Shown: in pieces, positions 49,646 to 61,096 of the stretch | Layout of the letters: the number at the start of each line of letters is the position of its first letter | Position numbering within the stretch: the stretch's first letter is position 1 | NCBI GenBank assembly: GCA_025529335.1 | Contig: JAMYHX010000014.1 | Span: 1 to 64,000, forward strand | Length of the DNA stretch: 64,000 bases | Direction: 5' to 3' | Source: Rhizopus sp. PT2906 | Lineage: Eukaryota; Mucoromycota; Mucoromycetes; Mucorales; Rhizopodaceae | Made by a program: the position numbers and the translations under genes | The notes under the pieces: generated by a model | What the model was told of the DNA's origin: nothing | The model's input: the letters and a program-made list of their open reading frames with translations, nothing else | Databases searched by the model: none

Positions 49646-50600
49646 CTAATTCAAAAGTGTTTCTTGGTTCCTTGACTTTGCTTCCTTTAAAGCATTGGTA
49701 TTAATTGCTAGGAACCCTGAGAGAATAAATAAGGCACCAAGGGAATATCGAAGGTTAGGTATAATTCCTTTAAAGAAGATTTCACCAATCAATGCAAGAG
49801 GTGTCTATAGAACAGTGTGAGTATGTTTAATGATGATCATGTCTATAGCTTACGGTGAGAGCAATACCAAGAGTGACTACGAGAGGAGATGTCATCAACA
49901 TGGCCAATAACCAAAGATAGTCAGACAAGAAGGTACCAATGAACGCATTCAGAAAGATGACGGTCCAAAGTGTACTATTCATTGGCAATTCAAATGTCTC
50001 TAGTCCCAAATAATGGAGTATAGGCATCAGTGGCCAAAGCAGTAAGATGTTGAATGCACCAACAAACCCAAAAAAGAGGGGCATATCGATCCTGTCCTCA
50101 TTGCCAATCTTTAATTTGAGTAGAATAGTATAACAGCCGTAGAAAAAGGCGCCAGATAAGGCCAGGACGTCACCTATCAGTGGAGATGAAGCCTGAGTAT
50201 GATCATTAATGTGATCGGAATAAGATACAAGAATGACACCGAGAAAGCTATGGAGTTGTGTTCATTGATGATCATCGTCATTCAATACCCTCTCTTACCT
50301 AATAAGCACAGCTGCACATTTAATCATATTGAGTTGTTCTACTTTAAACAAGACACCAAATGCTAAAGTAAATAAGCCTGACATGGCAGATAGAATAGTA
50401 CTGCTTCCAACGGTGGTATAAGCTAAGCTTGCATTCGTTGTATAGTTGGCAAAGAACCAGAGGATACAAAAGGTGAGACTTAACTGAATCGTCTGGACTG
50501 TCGATAACTTTTCTATGGTTGTAGATGTTGATTGTACTGCGGCATAGGTCTATTGTATATAGATGATCAGTCTATTGTACTACATACACATCATTTCGTG

Positions 50601-50631
<31 letters not shown>

Positions 50632-51046
50632 GGCATCTAATTTCCTTTTTTATACATGATCTCCTTTTTTGAAATCATGCAATGGGATATTTACCTTTGT
50701 GCTCTGATTATTAAGCAATCTATTATGTAGAAACAATAAGATTAAACATCTTTTAATACTTGTATCTTTTTACTTTTTCGAACGCTTGCTTCTCTTTAAT
50801 AAGAATGGTAAAAGATAGAATGAAAAAGTGGCTGTATTGAGATAAGTCACTAAAAATGGCTTATTATAATTTAATTCTCCAAATAGGCTCTATTAAGAGA
50901 GAGGGGTTAAATAAAGAACATACAGAATGATACACATTATTTACATTCATGGCAAATGATGATGTAACCCATATTAATACGACACCAGACAATGCCAGTA
51001 TGCCACCCCAATATCGTCTTGAGGAGACTTGCTTTGCATCAGCCAT
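49646..51046 (-). CDS. SLC35F-like membrane transporter
   Basis: Ten-helix EamA/DMT-type transporter of the SLC35F group (yeast YML018C-like); substrate unknown. Six exons: 50945..51046, 50774..50889, 50695..50719, 50299..50549, 49854..50247 and 49646..49804 (348 aa, in phase). Helical segments include RYWGGILALSGVVLIWVTSS, ASLAYTTVGSSTILSAMSGL and TSPLVVTLGIALT, in positions typical of the fold. Exon 3 is only 25 nt, and its skipping would shift frame. It is divergent to the apyrase gene, with about 435 bp between starts. Confidence 0.8.
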
Positions 51047-51482
51047 TGAACAGACACAAGAGAAAAAAAGAGAAGGAAAAAAAAAAAGATTTTGTGGGAC
51101 TTTTTATAAAGATAAATGATTGGCCAATCAATACAGAAAATGACGATAAAAGAAAAAGGGTCATCATCATCATCCATCATTCATCTCTCTTTTTATATGG
51201 TAAGACAAACATTGATAAGGGGCTGACGGTTACTCTTTATTCTTCTTGGGCCACATTCAATAGCTTTTATCTGAGATTCAAAGTTAATTGAGGTACCCAA
51301 GGCAACTAGAGAATATATCTTTTTTTTTTTTCTTTTATCCTCTCTCTCTCTCTTTCTCTCTCTCTCTTTTGTTCTATCTTTGACCCACTTTCCTTTAATT
51401 ACTAAAAAAGGTAAATTAATGAATACACAATCTGTCACAGATGACTCATTAGAATAAAAGAGAGAACACAGACAAAAAGAGA

Positions 51483-53952
51483 ATGTCACTTGATGTTAAA
51501 CGACCATCAGTTGAAGAATGGAAAAAGAATAGAAAATATGGTGTCATTATAGATGCTGGTTCATCTGGTTCAAGAGTCTATATTTACTCTTGGAAGGATC
51601 ATGAACATGCAAAGAGTGCATTCACTATAGATGAGTTGAAAGGAAAGATACCTGTTGTCGAAAGAGCAGACTATAACGGTCTGAAATGGACTTCACGAGA
51701 AGAACCAGGTAATACATGCATGTTGTCTGAAAGGTGCGCATTTTATATAAAATTATATATATATAGGTATATCCACCTATGGATCAAAACCATCTGAAGT
51801 AGGTGAGCATCTTGACATGTTGCTCAACTTTGCTAAAGAAGTCGTTCCAGAAGAGAATCAATCAAGCACACCTATCTTCTTGATGGCCACAGCCGGTATG
51901 CGATTATTACCACAAGATCAGCAAGACGCATTACTCAAATCAACCTGCGATTACATTCACACACATTCACGTTTCTTCATGAGCAACTGCGAAACCCACG
52001 TTCGGATCATCTCTGGCGAACTCGAAGGGGTCTACGGTTGGGTGGCCGTGAATTATCTGATGGGCGGATTTGATACGAGTATCAAGGCTTATATTGATCA
52101 GCAACCAAAAAAGCCAGAGGAACAGCATCACACGTTTGGATTTTTGGATATGGGCGGAGCCTCTGCTCAGATCGCATTTGAACCAGAGCATCATCAAAAG
52201 GAAGAGCACAGAGATGATTTGACTCAGGTCACACTGAGGACGCTGGATGGAAGAACGGTTGAATATGACGTCTTTGTTACTACCTTTCTAGGATATGGTA
52301 GCAATGAGGCCAGAAGGCGGTATTTAGAAAAACGCGTAGAGGAGGTATTTGCGGAAGTGAATGGAAAAGAGCAACAAAAGCACTTGCTGGACGAGCATCA
52401 CCTGCTACATCTTCAAGATCCGTGTCTGCCTCTCAACTTGAACCTGACCGATTCTCACTCGACAAGCATTCCATTATTTCTACATGGAACGGGTGACTTT
52501 AATGAATGCATCAAGTATACCGAACCTTTACTGAACAAAGATGCTGCCTGTCCTACCCAGCCCTGTCTCTTCAACGGTGTCCATACGCCTCACATTGACT
52601 GGTCGGTGAACAAGTTTGTGGGTATTTCCGAATACTGGTATTCAACACATGATATCCTTGGGCTGGGTGGTGTATATGATTTTACAGAATACGAAGAAAA
52701 GGCAACACAATACTGCAGCAAAGACTGGAGCGCGATCATAGAGGAGCACAAAGACGTGTCGCAGATGGAGTTGAACAGATACCAGATGCAATGCTTCAAA
52801 TCCGCTTGGATCGTGAATGTCCTGCATGAGGGTATACAAATTCCTCGTATCAATAATCCAAGTGGCCATCTCAACTTGACAGAGGATGAACAGCTATTAG
52901 AGCAGGTAAAGCAGAGCGTTGAATCAAAGAACTGGCATCCTCTCTTTCAGAGCATCGATACGATCAATGACATCCAAGTCTCTTGGACACTTGGAGCCAT
53001 GCTGCTGCACGTTGCCAATCAGATACCTTTGGAAGATCATCATGATGGACTCCTCAGCCACAACACAGACGACGAAGACGTACACGAAATCGCGGACGGT
53101 GTAGGCGTAACAGATGGACACAGGATGGAGTCTGCGCCAGAAGGGGAAAAGATATCTACAGCTGTCCTGGGTGCTATCTTCTTTACCATCCTGATCGCCA
53201 TCCTATTTATGTTTTTCGTTTGCAAAAAGATGCGTAAACGACGCAGCTTCAACCTGGGAGCCAGTGGCGGTCTCTTGGGTAGTAACAACGACCTGTCCAC
53301 ACAAAAGCGATTCCTGTCTGCTCTGACAAAATCGATTTCGAGGGCCACCATCACGATCCGGCAGTGGATAAACCACCATGGACAATATACCTCGGTCAAC
53401 ACGACAGATGTCTCACTTGATTCATTGGATGAGCCCTCAAATACTTCCGAGATGGTGACGATCAGCATACCTCCTACCTTGGGTCCTGCCACCTTGGGCC
53501 CTTCCACCAAAACGTCAAGTGTGATCTCGAAACAGTACTGGAGTAAGAAGAGGTACAGTGGCGATAGTCATAGCACACTTCTCCCTCATGAACACAGTAT
53601 TGTCGAAGGCGGTATTTTGCCATTCAGGACAACGTCCGCACTCGGCCTGGCTAACCGTAATGGCAGCTCGTCCAACCTGACCGCCCGAACAGGAAGCGCG
53701 CCTAACCTATCAGGGCTCATGGATCGCTCACCTTCACCTGCGGACATCCAACGGTCGAGGTCACGTCTCGGGTTTGTGATTCATGAACAGTCAGATGAAG
53801 ACGAGTACGTGATTCATGATGGCCCTGTGGAAAACGGTACGGCTGCTACACTATGGTTACAGCAACAGACAGGTAGTAGACGTGGTAGTCCAAGAGGCAG
53901 TCCAAGAGGAAGTCTAGATGAAAGACGAAAAAAGAAGGAAGATGTATCATAG
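51483..53952 (+). CDS. GDA1/CD39-family Golgi apyrase (Ynd1-like)
   Basis: Nucleoside diphosphatase that clears UDP or GDP after glycosyl transfer in the Golgi. Exons 51483..51708 and 51767..53952 (803 aa, in phase). Apyrase conserved regions are visible: VIIDAGSSGSRVYIYSW, MATAGMRLL, GELEGVYGWVAVNYL with the catalytic Glu, and LDMGGASAQIAFE. A single membrane helix (about residues 540-562, AVLGAIFFTILIAILFMFFV) is followed by a basic, Ser-rich cytosolic tail of about 240 residues ending in a RGSPRGSPRGS repeat. The catalytic domain would face the lumen. Confidence 0.9.
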
Positions 53953-54313
53953 ACATATGTGTATACCTTTTATTCACTACATTTATTTATTATAACTTTA
54001 TCTCCTTCTAATTACCCTTCATTTTCTAATAATAATAAACGTACACTCTTTATATTAAACGTCATGTTTTATTTTATAAAAGGAAAGGGGAAAAAAGAAA
54101 CCAAAGTAGGGAAAGAAGAAAGGGGGGGAAAGAGGGAAAAAGAAGTAGTTAAGAATACATTATCTTGCTGTAAAAAGTGTGTTTGAGTTTGATATATAGG
54201 TGAACGTGTGTGTGTGTGTGTGTGTAAGGTAAGCTGGGTGGTGTGAGTATAGATATGATGTTGTTATAATGATCATTAATTAAATGGAATATGTGAATAG
54301 CTACAAGTTGTAT
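53953..54313. other. Spacer between convergent genes
   Basis: 3' flanks of the apyrase and Rab5 genes. Holds a purine-rich run (about 54080-54150) and a GT microsatellite near 54206-54225. No gene is seen. Confidence 0.6.
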
Positions 54314-55360
54314 TTAACCTACAATTAAAATATTAATATGTATGAGCATTCATTAAGAAAAACACTTACAGGCACAACCATTAGCAGCATTGCCTGCATT
54401 TTCCAAATCAACACCACGAGCATTCAATCCATTTTTATTTCTACCATTACGAGAACCATCAGCCAACTGATCAAGTGGCATTTTCTTGGCTATAGCATGG
54501 AATAATTCGTGTACATTCTCGGCTGTCTTTGCGGAAGTCTCAAAGAATAATAATCCAGCTTCATCTGCATATTCTTGAGCAGTCTTTTTTAAAAGTGAGT
54601 ATAAAGTGTATATATATGAGTTATTTATATACCTTTGTTTCAATAGCTCTTCTTGCTCCTAAATCAGATTTATTACCCGCTAATGCAATTACAATATTAG
54701 GGTCCGCTTGACGTTGCAATTCATTAACCCAAGCTTTGGCTTTATCCAAGGATGACTATTTATATAAAGTAAATAAAAAGAAAACAATAAGAGATATACT
54801 CCTTACAGCTTGTGTGATATCGTAAACAACAACAGCACAGTTGGCATTTCGATAATACATTGGTGCCAAACTCTATTATATATGTTCTAATGATTAATGT
54901 ATGTCATCATTTAATTCTCCGTATTCACCTTATATCTCTCTTGTCCTGCTGTGTCCCTAAGTAATAGTATAAATAAAAGGGCTTCTTTATAACGTATCTA
55001 TTCTTACCAGATTTCAAACTTTACTGTCGTATTATCATCCAATGAAATAGTCTGTGCCAAGAAAGCAGCTAATAGGTTCTTCAGTATTTATATATGTATA
55101 ATATAGAATAAAGACTTACCTCCAATAGTACTTTCTCTGTATTCGTCAAAATGGTCCTTTACAAAACGCATTACCAAGCTTGAATGTGGTACATTAGTTT
55201 ATTCATCTCGTTGTATTTTATTAGTATTACCTAGACTTTCCAACAGCAGATTCACCTATGGATGGAGGAGATTAGTACATTGTGTTATTATTCATCTGTT
55301 CATATTACCTAAAAGTACAAGCTTAAACTGATATGTCTTATTTTGTGGTTTAGTAGCCAT
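54314..55360 (-). CDS. Rab5-family GTPase (Vps21/Ypt5)
   Basis: Small GTPase of early endosomes. Nine exons: 55309..55360, 55232..55256, 55120..55178, 55008..55068, 54929..54956, 54807..54872, 54633..54755, 54370..54583 and 54314..54318 (210 aa, in phase). G motifs are all present: GESAVGKSS, the switch I Thr of YRESTIG, WDTAGQERY, GNKSDLG and ETSAK. The last exon is only 5 nt (two coding bases plus stop) and gives the C-terminus NGCAC, a CxC dual-prenylation signal. If the last intron is kept, the tail becomes NGCACKCFS instead. Exon number is high for so short a gene. The 5' leader is pyrimidine-rich on the coding strand. Confidence 0.92.
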
Positions 55361-55751
55361 TTTGTTTTTTTTTTTTATTAAAAGAGGATAAAGGTTATTG
55401 AGGGGAAAAAAAAAAAGAGAGAGAGAAAAGAAAGAGAGGAAAAAAAATAAAAAAAAAAGGAAAAAAAAAAAAAGGAGAGCACTGTGTTTGCAGTCTCAAC
55501 TTACCAAGTATTTAAAAATAAAGCGCCTGTAATCATATCCGAGGTCGGAGTGGAGACAACGGCAATTATGGTAGGCACGACCTATATAATGGATCAATAA
55601 AGAAGTTTAAAATACTAAAATGACCATTGATTGCACTAATATTGACTTGTAGAGCACTCAAAGAGCTTATCATATTATAAAAGAGAGAGCCTGCAGACAG
55701 TGACACACTTAAATCATCACCAAAATGGTGACATAAGGGTCCAAGGACCAA
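55361..55751. other. Rab5 upstream region
   Basis: A poly-A and GA-rich block at about 55405-55475 reads as a pyrimidine tract on the Rab5 coding strand. A GC-richer patch near 55535-55580 has no recognised function. Confidence 0.4.
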
Positions 55752-56927
55752 TCAAAGTGGCTGTGAAGTGGCTTGATAACCACCAGAGGTTGATTCTCTT
55801 TTTAAAAAGGGATGTCTTGGTAAAATGCTGTAGTTTGACTCTATATAAGGCACCAGGATAGAGCGAATATTCAAAGCAGCATTTACATCCCTTTGCCATA
55901 CTTATTATTATTATTACTCATTAAAACTAATACTCTTATCATTTACATTGCACTTACGATATCACGGTCATTTACAGCTGGGCACACGTGACAATGCTTC
56001 AACTGATAAATGACCGAAAGATAGCCTTCAGATAAAGTTTAGTAATAGCCCTAGTGTATGACTTCATGCGTAATTCTACTTACTGCTGGGTTCTCTTTGT
56101 GAGCACTCCGATGGTCGACAAACAATCCTCTTGTTATCGTCCAAACATCGTAGAGTAGCATTTTTTCCCCTTTCAGACGAACTTTCTTTTCCTTTTGCAC
56201 ACAAAAAGTTAAAGTTATTTAATGTTACAAATACAATGATCTGCTTACTTATGATTGCAAACAAGCCTTTGTCTTTCTTATTTGTTTTCGAGACGTCGGC
56301 GGCATTTGGAACAGGTCACGCTTGTCCTGAACTCATCAACAGGAATTACTAATGCCCTCTGGGCCAGTGTCCTTTGAACCTTCTGTATATAAAATGAACA
56401 TCAGCCTATTTAATAAAGTGATAAGGTTACTATGCTACTTTACCTTCACAGGGATGAGGGTATACCCTGCTTTTGTTCCAGTCAAGCTTGCATCACCATA
56501 AGCGATTACTGTTCGCTTTGCTTCTTTTGCAACTATTCCGCTTGCCTTTTTGAATGTATTCTTTGCTTTTCTTCGTTTCTTTGAACTTGTTCTGTGGGCA
56601 AGGGTGTAAGGAGCACCAGCGGCAGTTTGATCCAATACGAGATCGCACATATGGCTGTCGGTGATTTGTCTATTCTGAAAAAGGTACGCCTTTGTCTTAC
56701 GATGGCGATAACCTTTCATAAAATCAAAAATCCTACGATAAGTATGACAAACAAAGTCACTCAACTACTTGCTTTTCTCGGTTTCTACCGATCACCCTCA
56801 AGCACTTCAGGAGTTCATTACTATTGACAGAGCCCACTGTAGGAATCTCACTGTATACCTCTTGTATACCTGCCACCTCTCTGTTTTTCAACTCAATCTT
56901 TCTTGCCCACTCAAAGCCTGAGCGCAT
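55752..56927 (-). pseudogene. Fanzor-like nuclease pseudogene
   Basis: Decayed member of the Fanzor/TnpB-like RuvC nuclease family. Reading the minus strand, an open part at about 56927-56757 (FEWARKIELKNREVAGIQEV) ends in a stop, then continues in a different frame from about 56764. That frame carries VIAYGDAS and, across a 61-nt intron-like gap, VDEFRTSVTCSKC, then an in-frame stop in LENK. Further on, zinc-ribbon HCHVCPAV and the RuvC-III-like WQRDVNAALNIRSIL appear (about 55900-55850). The Glu of VDEFRTS and Asp of WQRD are kept, as are both zinc pairs, but at least one frameshift and one stop break it. The N-terminal and RuvC-I region is not seen. Joining is not attempted here. Confidence 0.65.
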
Positions 56928-57368
56928 TCTAACGAATCGTCAGTAAAAGGTTTTTTTTTTGCATTAAAGAGAAGATTATATAAACTAGCGTATATTTACT
57001 TATACCCCCCCATTGCTAAACTTTGTTGTATTTCCTTTAACTGTCTTCTTGTCTATAATTTCAGAAGCTGAGCAATCTGTTGAAACAAATATGTCTCTAA
57101 GGCTTATGTATATTGTAAGTATTACTTGATATTTTCAAAATAATGTTCATAGAAAACCCATTTTCAATCCATTTGCTCACTATAGAAAGATCAAAGTTCA
57201 TTGCATCTGCTCTCAAGATTGAGAACTCTTCTGATACTTGTCAAAGTATTTGCTATGCATACAAGTATAGTTATTTAATACTATCCATAACAGTAAGGTG
57301 CTTATGATCTTAGGTTTTATTCTTACACGATATTCTTTATAGTCATTTTTTTTAATAAAAAAGATAGT
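56928..57368. other. Spacer between two transposon relics
   Basis: AT-rich with short homopolymers, no gene seen. It may contain the ends of one or both neighbouring elements, but I found no inverted repeats. Confidence 0.4.
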
Positions 57369-59837
57369 TTGCCTCTTCTTAAAATATATTTATCTGAAGG
57401 ATTTAGAACAATGTCTTTTATAGTTTTTTGTTTTTTAGGTAATGGAAGAGAGTTTGTAGAGGATAAAGCACTTTTACCTATGTTGTTAGTAATTCATGTA
57501 AGATGTAGTACATATGAACACTTTACGAGGCATGTTGATATTACGAATGAAAGAAAAAAAGAAAGAGATGACAACAGTTTTGCTTTGTCAAATGCTTTGG
57601 ACAACTTTCTTTAACAACATAATTGTTGTATGTCAGAAGATCGATTAGCTTTTATAAATTTTCTTGAATCTGTATACTGTAACAACCCTGAATGCACCTT
57701 CATGAAATCCATCGCTCTTAAGAAGGATATTGAGAAGCAACAATGTCTTATTTGCGATTCCAAGTTGGAAAGAAGGCTCTGCACCGTTACGGTCAACTTT
57801 AAGTTCGGTGACAGAATGTGCAAATGGTGCGCAACGGAAAGCATAGCCACAGCACATATTTGCCTAAGCATCTGACAGTTGCAGAGAAGTGTCGTCTTGA
57901 TGAGAAAGTTGATGAAGATCCCCACATCAAACCTAGCAAGGCTGTTGTTGGAGTTTCATCCAGAACTGGGGAAGCTATCCGTTCTATATACAGCTCTGTA
58001 AGTAAGATCTTAATCAATAAGGACCGTGCAAAATACGAATTGAACAATGCCAAGCAGAGGATGGGTGTTTCTTCTCGTACCAGTTTACTTAGAGAGTTCG
58101 AAAAGATTGAGAATGAATATGCTGATTGAGGTGGTAGTTCCAGCCTTCTAACTCAGGTATGATATTCCGTTTTAGTAGTCTTCAGCATTACGGTCTATTC
58201 AATCACAAAGCTAGAACTTCCAACGCTGTTGAATCTTACCACAGCGCTTTGTACACTGTAATTGTCAAAGAACAGCTGTTTGCTTATTCCTTGAGATACT
58301 TGCTACAATATTCAAAGAAGGACGGTCAGAACTTGATTTCATTTTTTCACTGATGGAATCCAGTCCCATTACGATTAAAACAAGAGACAAAGAAAGCAAA
58401 GGCTGTTGACTTTTACAAGATGAGCAACGGCAGAGCTCTCGATAACAACAAAGCAATCTCTGGTAAACAGCAGACCATAGCTGCAGTTGAACATGCTGAT
58501 AAAACTACTACAGCTTCAAAAAAGAGAAAACTTCCTGAGGTTGCTGTTACTGATGATGAGAAAGACGATTTTGAGCTTGGAACTCATAACTTTTTGAAAC
58601 AGTTGATTGAAGAACAGTTGTCTGTAGGTGTTCCAGAATTCAGTATGAACGATACGAGTGTCATTGAAGATTTATTTTTTCAGTTAAAAGAAACTGATTT
58701 GCTTAGAGAATTTGTAGCAAAAGATACGTTGAAGAAATTCATCAAGAAATACTTCAAGAACCCAAGCAATGAAAGAAAACAAAAGCAAAAGGATTACTCT
58801 GAGCTGTTAGAAGAGTTGCCAGAAGAAATCAGGGACCTTTTGATTAAAGACACTGACCATGAAGCCGATGAAGCCGTCAATAAAGAATATAATTTAGTGA
58901 TAGCGAAATGACCATTGACCTTACAGAAAAAACGCCAGAGCAGCATGCTGCCAACATTCATCAATACAACAAGACATTACGCCCAAACACAGCCAACTCT
59001 TGTTATATCGACGTCATCTTTGAGCTGTTATGGTATTCTGTAATGCCTCATTTTGGAGAAGCAATGCTGAACAACTTCGATCCTCACAACAAATATGATT
59101 CTATTTTGAAGACATCATATAAATGGCATAGATTGAATACTAACGATAATCGTAACAGCGCTTCTTATTCAATGAGAAAATTTGTATGGGAAAACAAGGT
59201 TAACAATAGAGGTGGTGGTTTTTGGGGGAGATTATAATGAAGTTTTGGAAACATTTCTTAATAATCTGTCGCCTTCAGCAAGATCCTTCTGTGACATTGG
59301 ACTGTTTTATGCATTTAAACTCTGTTCAAGAAATCAAGCCATTCCGGATATAAATCAAGCAACATGCCATACTTGAACTACAACTATTCACTAATACAGG
59401 CATTACTTAGATCAAAAGAATCATAGTGCATGGATTGTACCCGTGAACTAGGTGAAGACTCAGCGGAACTGCCTGGCATCACCACAAGACACAACTTGAT
59501 CGAAACAGAAAAACTGCCTCTTTTCTTTTTTGTTTCTGACTTGACCAACATTGTTCCAACAGTTCATAAAAAGTCCCCACAGCAATTCCCGTACATCGTT
59601 GAAATAGCAGAGACAGAGTACATCCTGCACGGCAAAGTTTACTCAACTGAGCCCTCAGGTGTACATTTTTACACGGTCTCTAAGATATCATTCAACGGTA
59701 CTACCTTCTTGGCGATTCTTGACAATTTAAGTGGCAACAACTTACAAGTGCTGGATACAAACGAAAACAACTTTAGGAGTTACCTCGAAAATCCAGTTAA
59801 CACTGTAATAGCTTGTTATAAAAAAAAAGGCGATTAA
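57369..59837 (+). pseudogene. Decayed MULE-like transposon with peptidase-like module
   Basis: A chain of open frames on one strand, interrupted by at least two stops (near 57612 and 58351) and several frame changes (near 57850, 58140, 58908, 59210 and 59400). The parts in order are: a Cys/His stretch (CKWCATE, shifting into RNGKHSHSTYLP), which resembles a FLYWCH/WRKY-type finger; ARTSNAVESYHSALY, typical of the C-terminal region of MULE transposases; an acidic coiled linker; RPNTANSCYIDVIFELLWYS, which looks like a ubiquitin-protease Cys box; and a C-terminal part with GVHFYTVSKISFNG, which could hold the matching His. The DDE core is not recognisable and was probably deleted. The boundaries are uncertain. 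Confidence 0.5.
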
Positions 59838-61096
59838 AATATAGAATAATAAAATAGAAAGGATTAAAAAGTACACTAAGAATTTAAAGGTTACATTATG
59901 GCATTTTTTAAGTGTAGCATTATATATAAGAATATTCGAAAGTAACCAAAGCTAAGTAATGTTAGTCATTAATATGAACGCTTGTAGTCTTTGTTTTTGT
60001 AGCATTTTTTATTGAGATGTCACTAATTAAGAGTGAATGAATCTGACATTTCTTGTTAGTACTTCAACAAAAAAAAAAGCTGTACGTTGATGAAAAGCAG
60101 TTCTAGTCAAAACGTACACCAAAAAATAAAACCATACAAGTCAACCACTCCAAATTTTAAAGTTCAGAAAGAGGGGCAAAATAAGGGCATGCTGCAGACA
60201 GAGTGACACCATCCTGATAGTCTGTGCTACAATGTATATTGTTGTCATGTATTCATATTTTTTTTTCTTTTTTCTTTACTTTCTGTTTATAATTGGAAGT
60301 TGTTAATTACTTATTGTCCATTTCTAATCCAAAACTATCCGTAATTCTTCACTGATAAAGAAATACAAGATCAATCACAAAAAACAAATGCAGAGAGACA
60401 ACTTCTTGAAAGATTTAATGTCCAGTAAATGCATAGTGGTGAGGCAGTAAAATATCTTTTTAGTAATCAGTATTACGATGAATGAAAGATGCGTTTGACA
60501 GTGTTGAATTTGCAAAACAATAAAAAATAGTTTCCCTTTTATTTACCTTATTTAGACATTTCAACAAAAGCAGTAATTGTTGTCTAGTAGACATATTCAT
60601 CTTGTAATTGCTACATCATGACTACTTTGTTAAAGAGCATCTTTAAACTTATAATTTCACAACTTTCATGCAAGGTACAATATTATGCAAAATGTGTGTG
60701 TGACATCTTTGAACTGCCCTTCTTCTCTCTTTTCCTTCTTTCTTTTTCTTCTTCTTCTTCAACAGCTATTTTATCAAATGTATGTTAAATACCAAATAAA
60801 AGAGACAGCTTAATAGTCTTTTCTTTCTTGTGTAAAACACACCCTATTTGTTCCAATTTCTTCAGTCTATAAGTCTGCATCTGATTGGCTTAAATATGCC
60901 ATATATTTTGTATTATAAAATTGAGTAATTCATTTTGGGATGAATTTAAAGTGTGAATCATTTTACACACATTTTACATTTTATATTTTGTCAAATAAGG
61001 GATAAGACTATTTAAACTTATTCTTAACAAGTGCTCATTCTACCTTTACACACGCTCTTTATCTTGATTACTTAAGCATTTTTTCGATATAATAAA
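59838..61096. other. Long spacer, no gene seen
   Basis: AT-rich DNA beyond the transposon relic. It includes a T/C-rich patch (about 60720-60765). The final part should be the promoter of the kelch gene. Confidence 0.5.

Noticed and set aside
55688..55710. Short direct repeat with 60188-60210 (CTGCAGACAG then TGACAC), possibly ends of a composite transposon
   Set aside because: Too short, gapped, and the similarity does not extend into the flanks.
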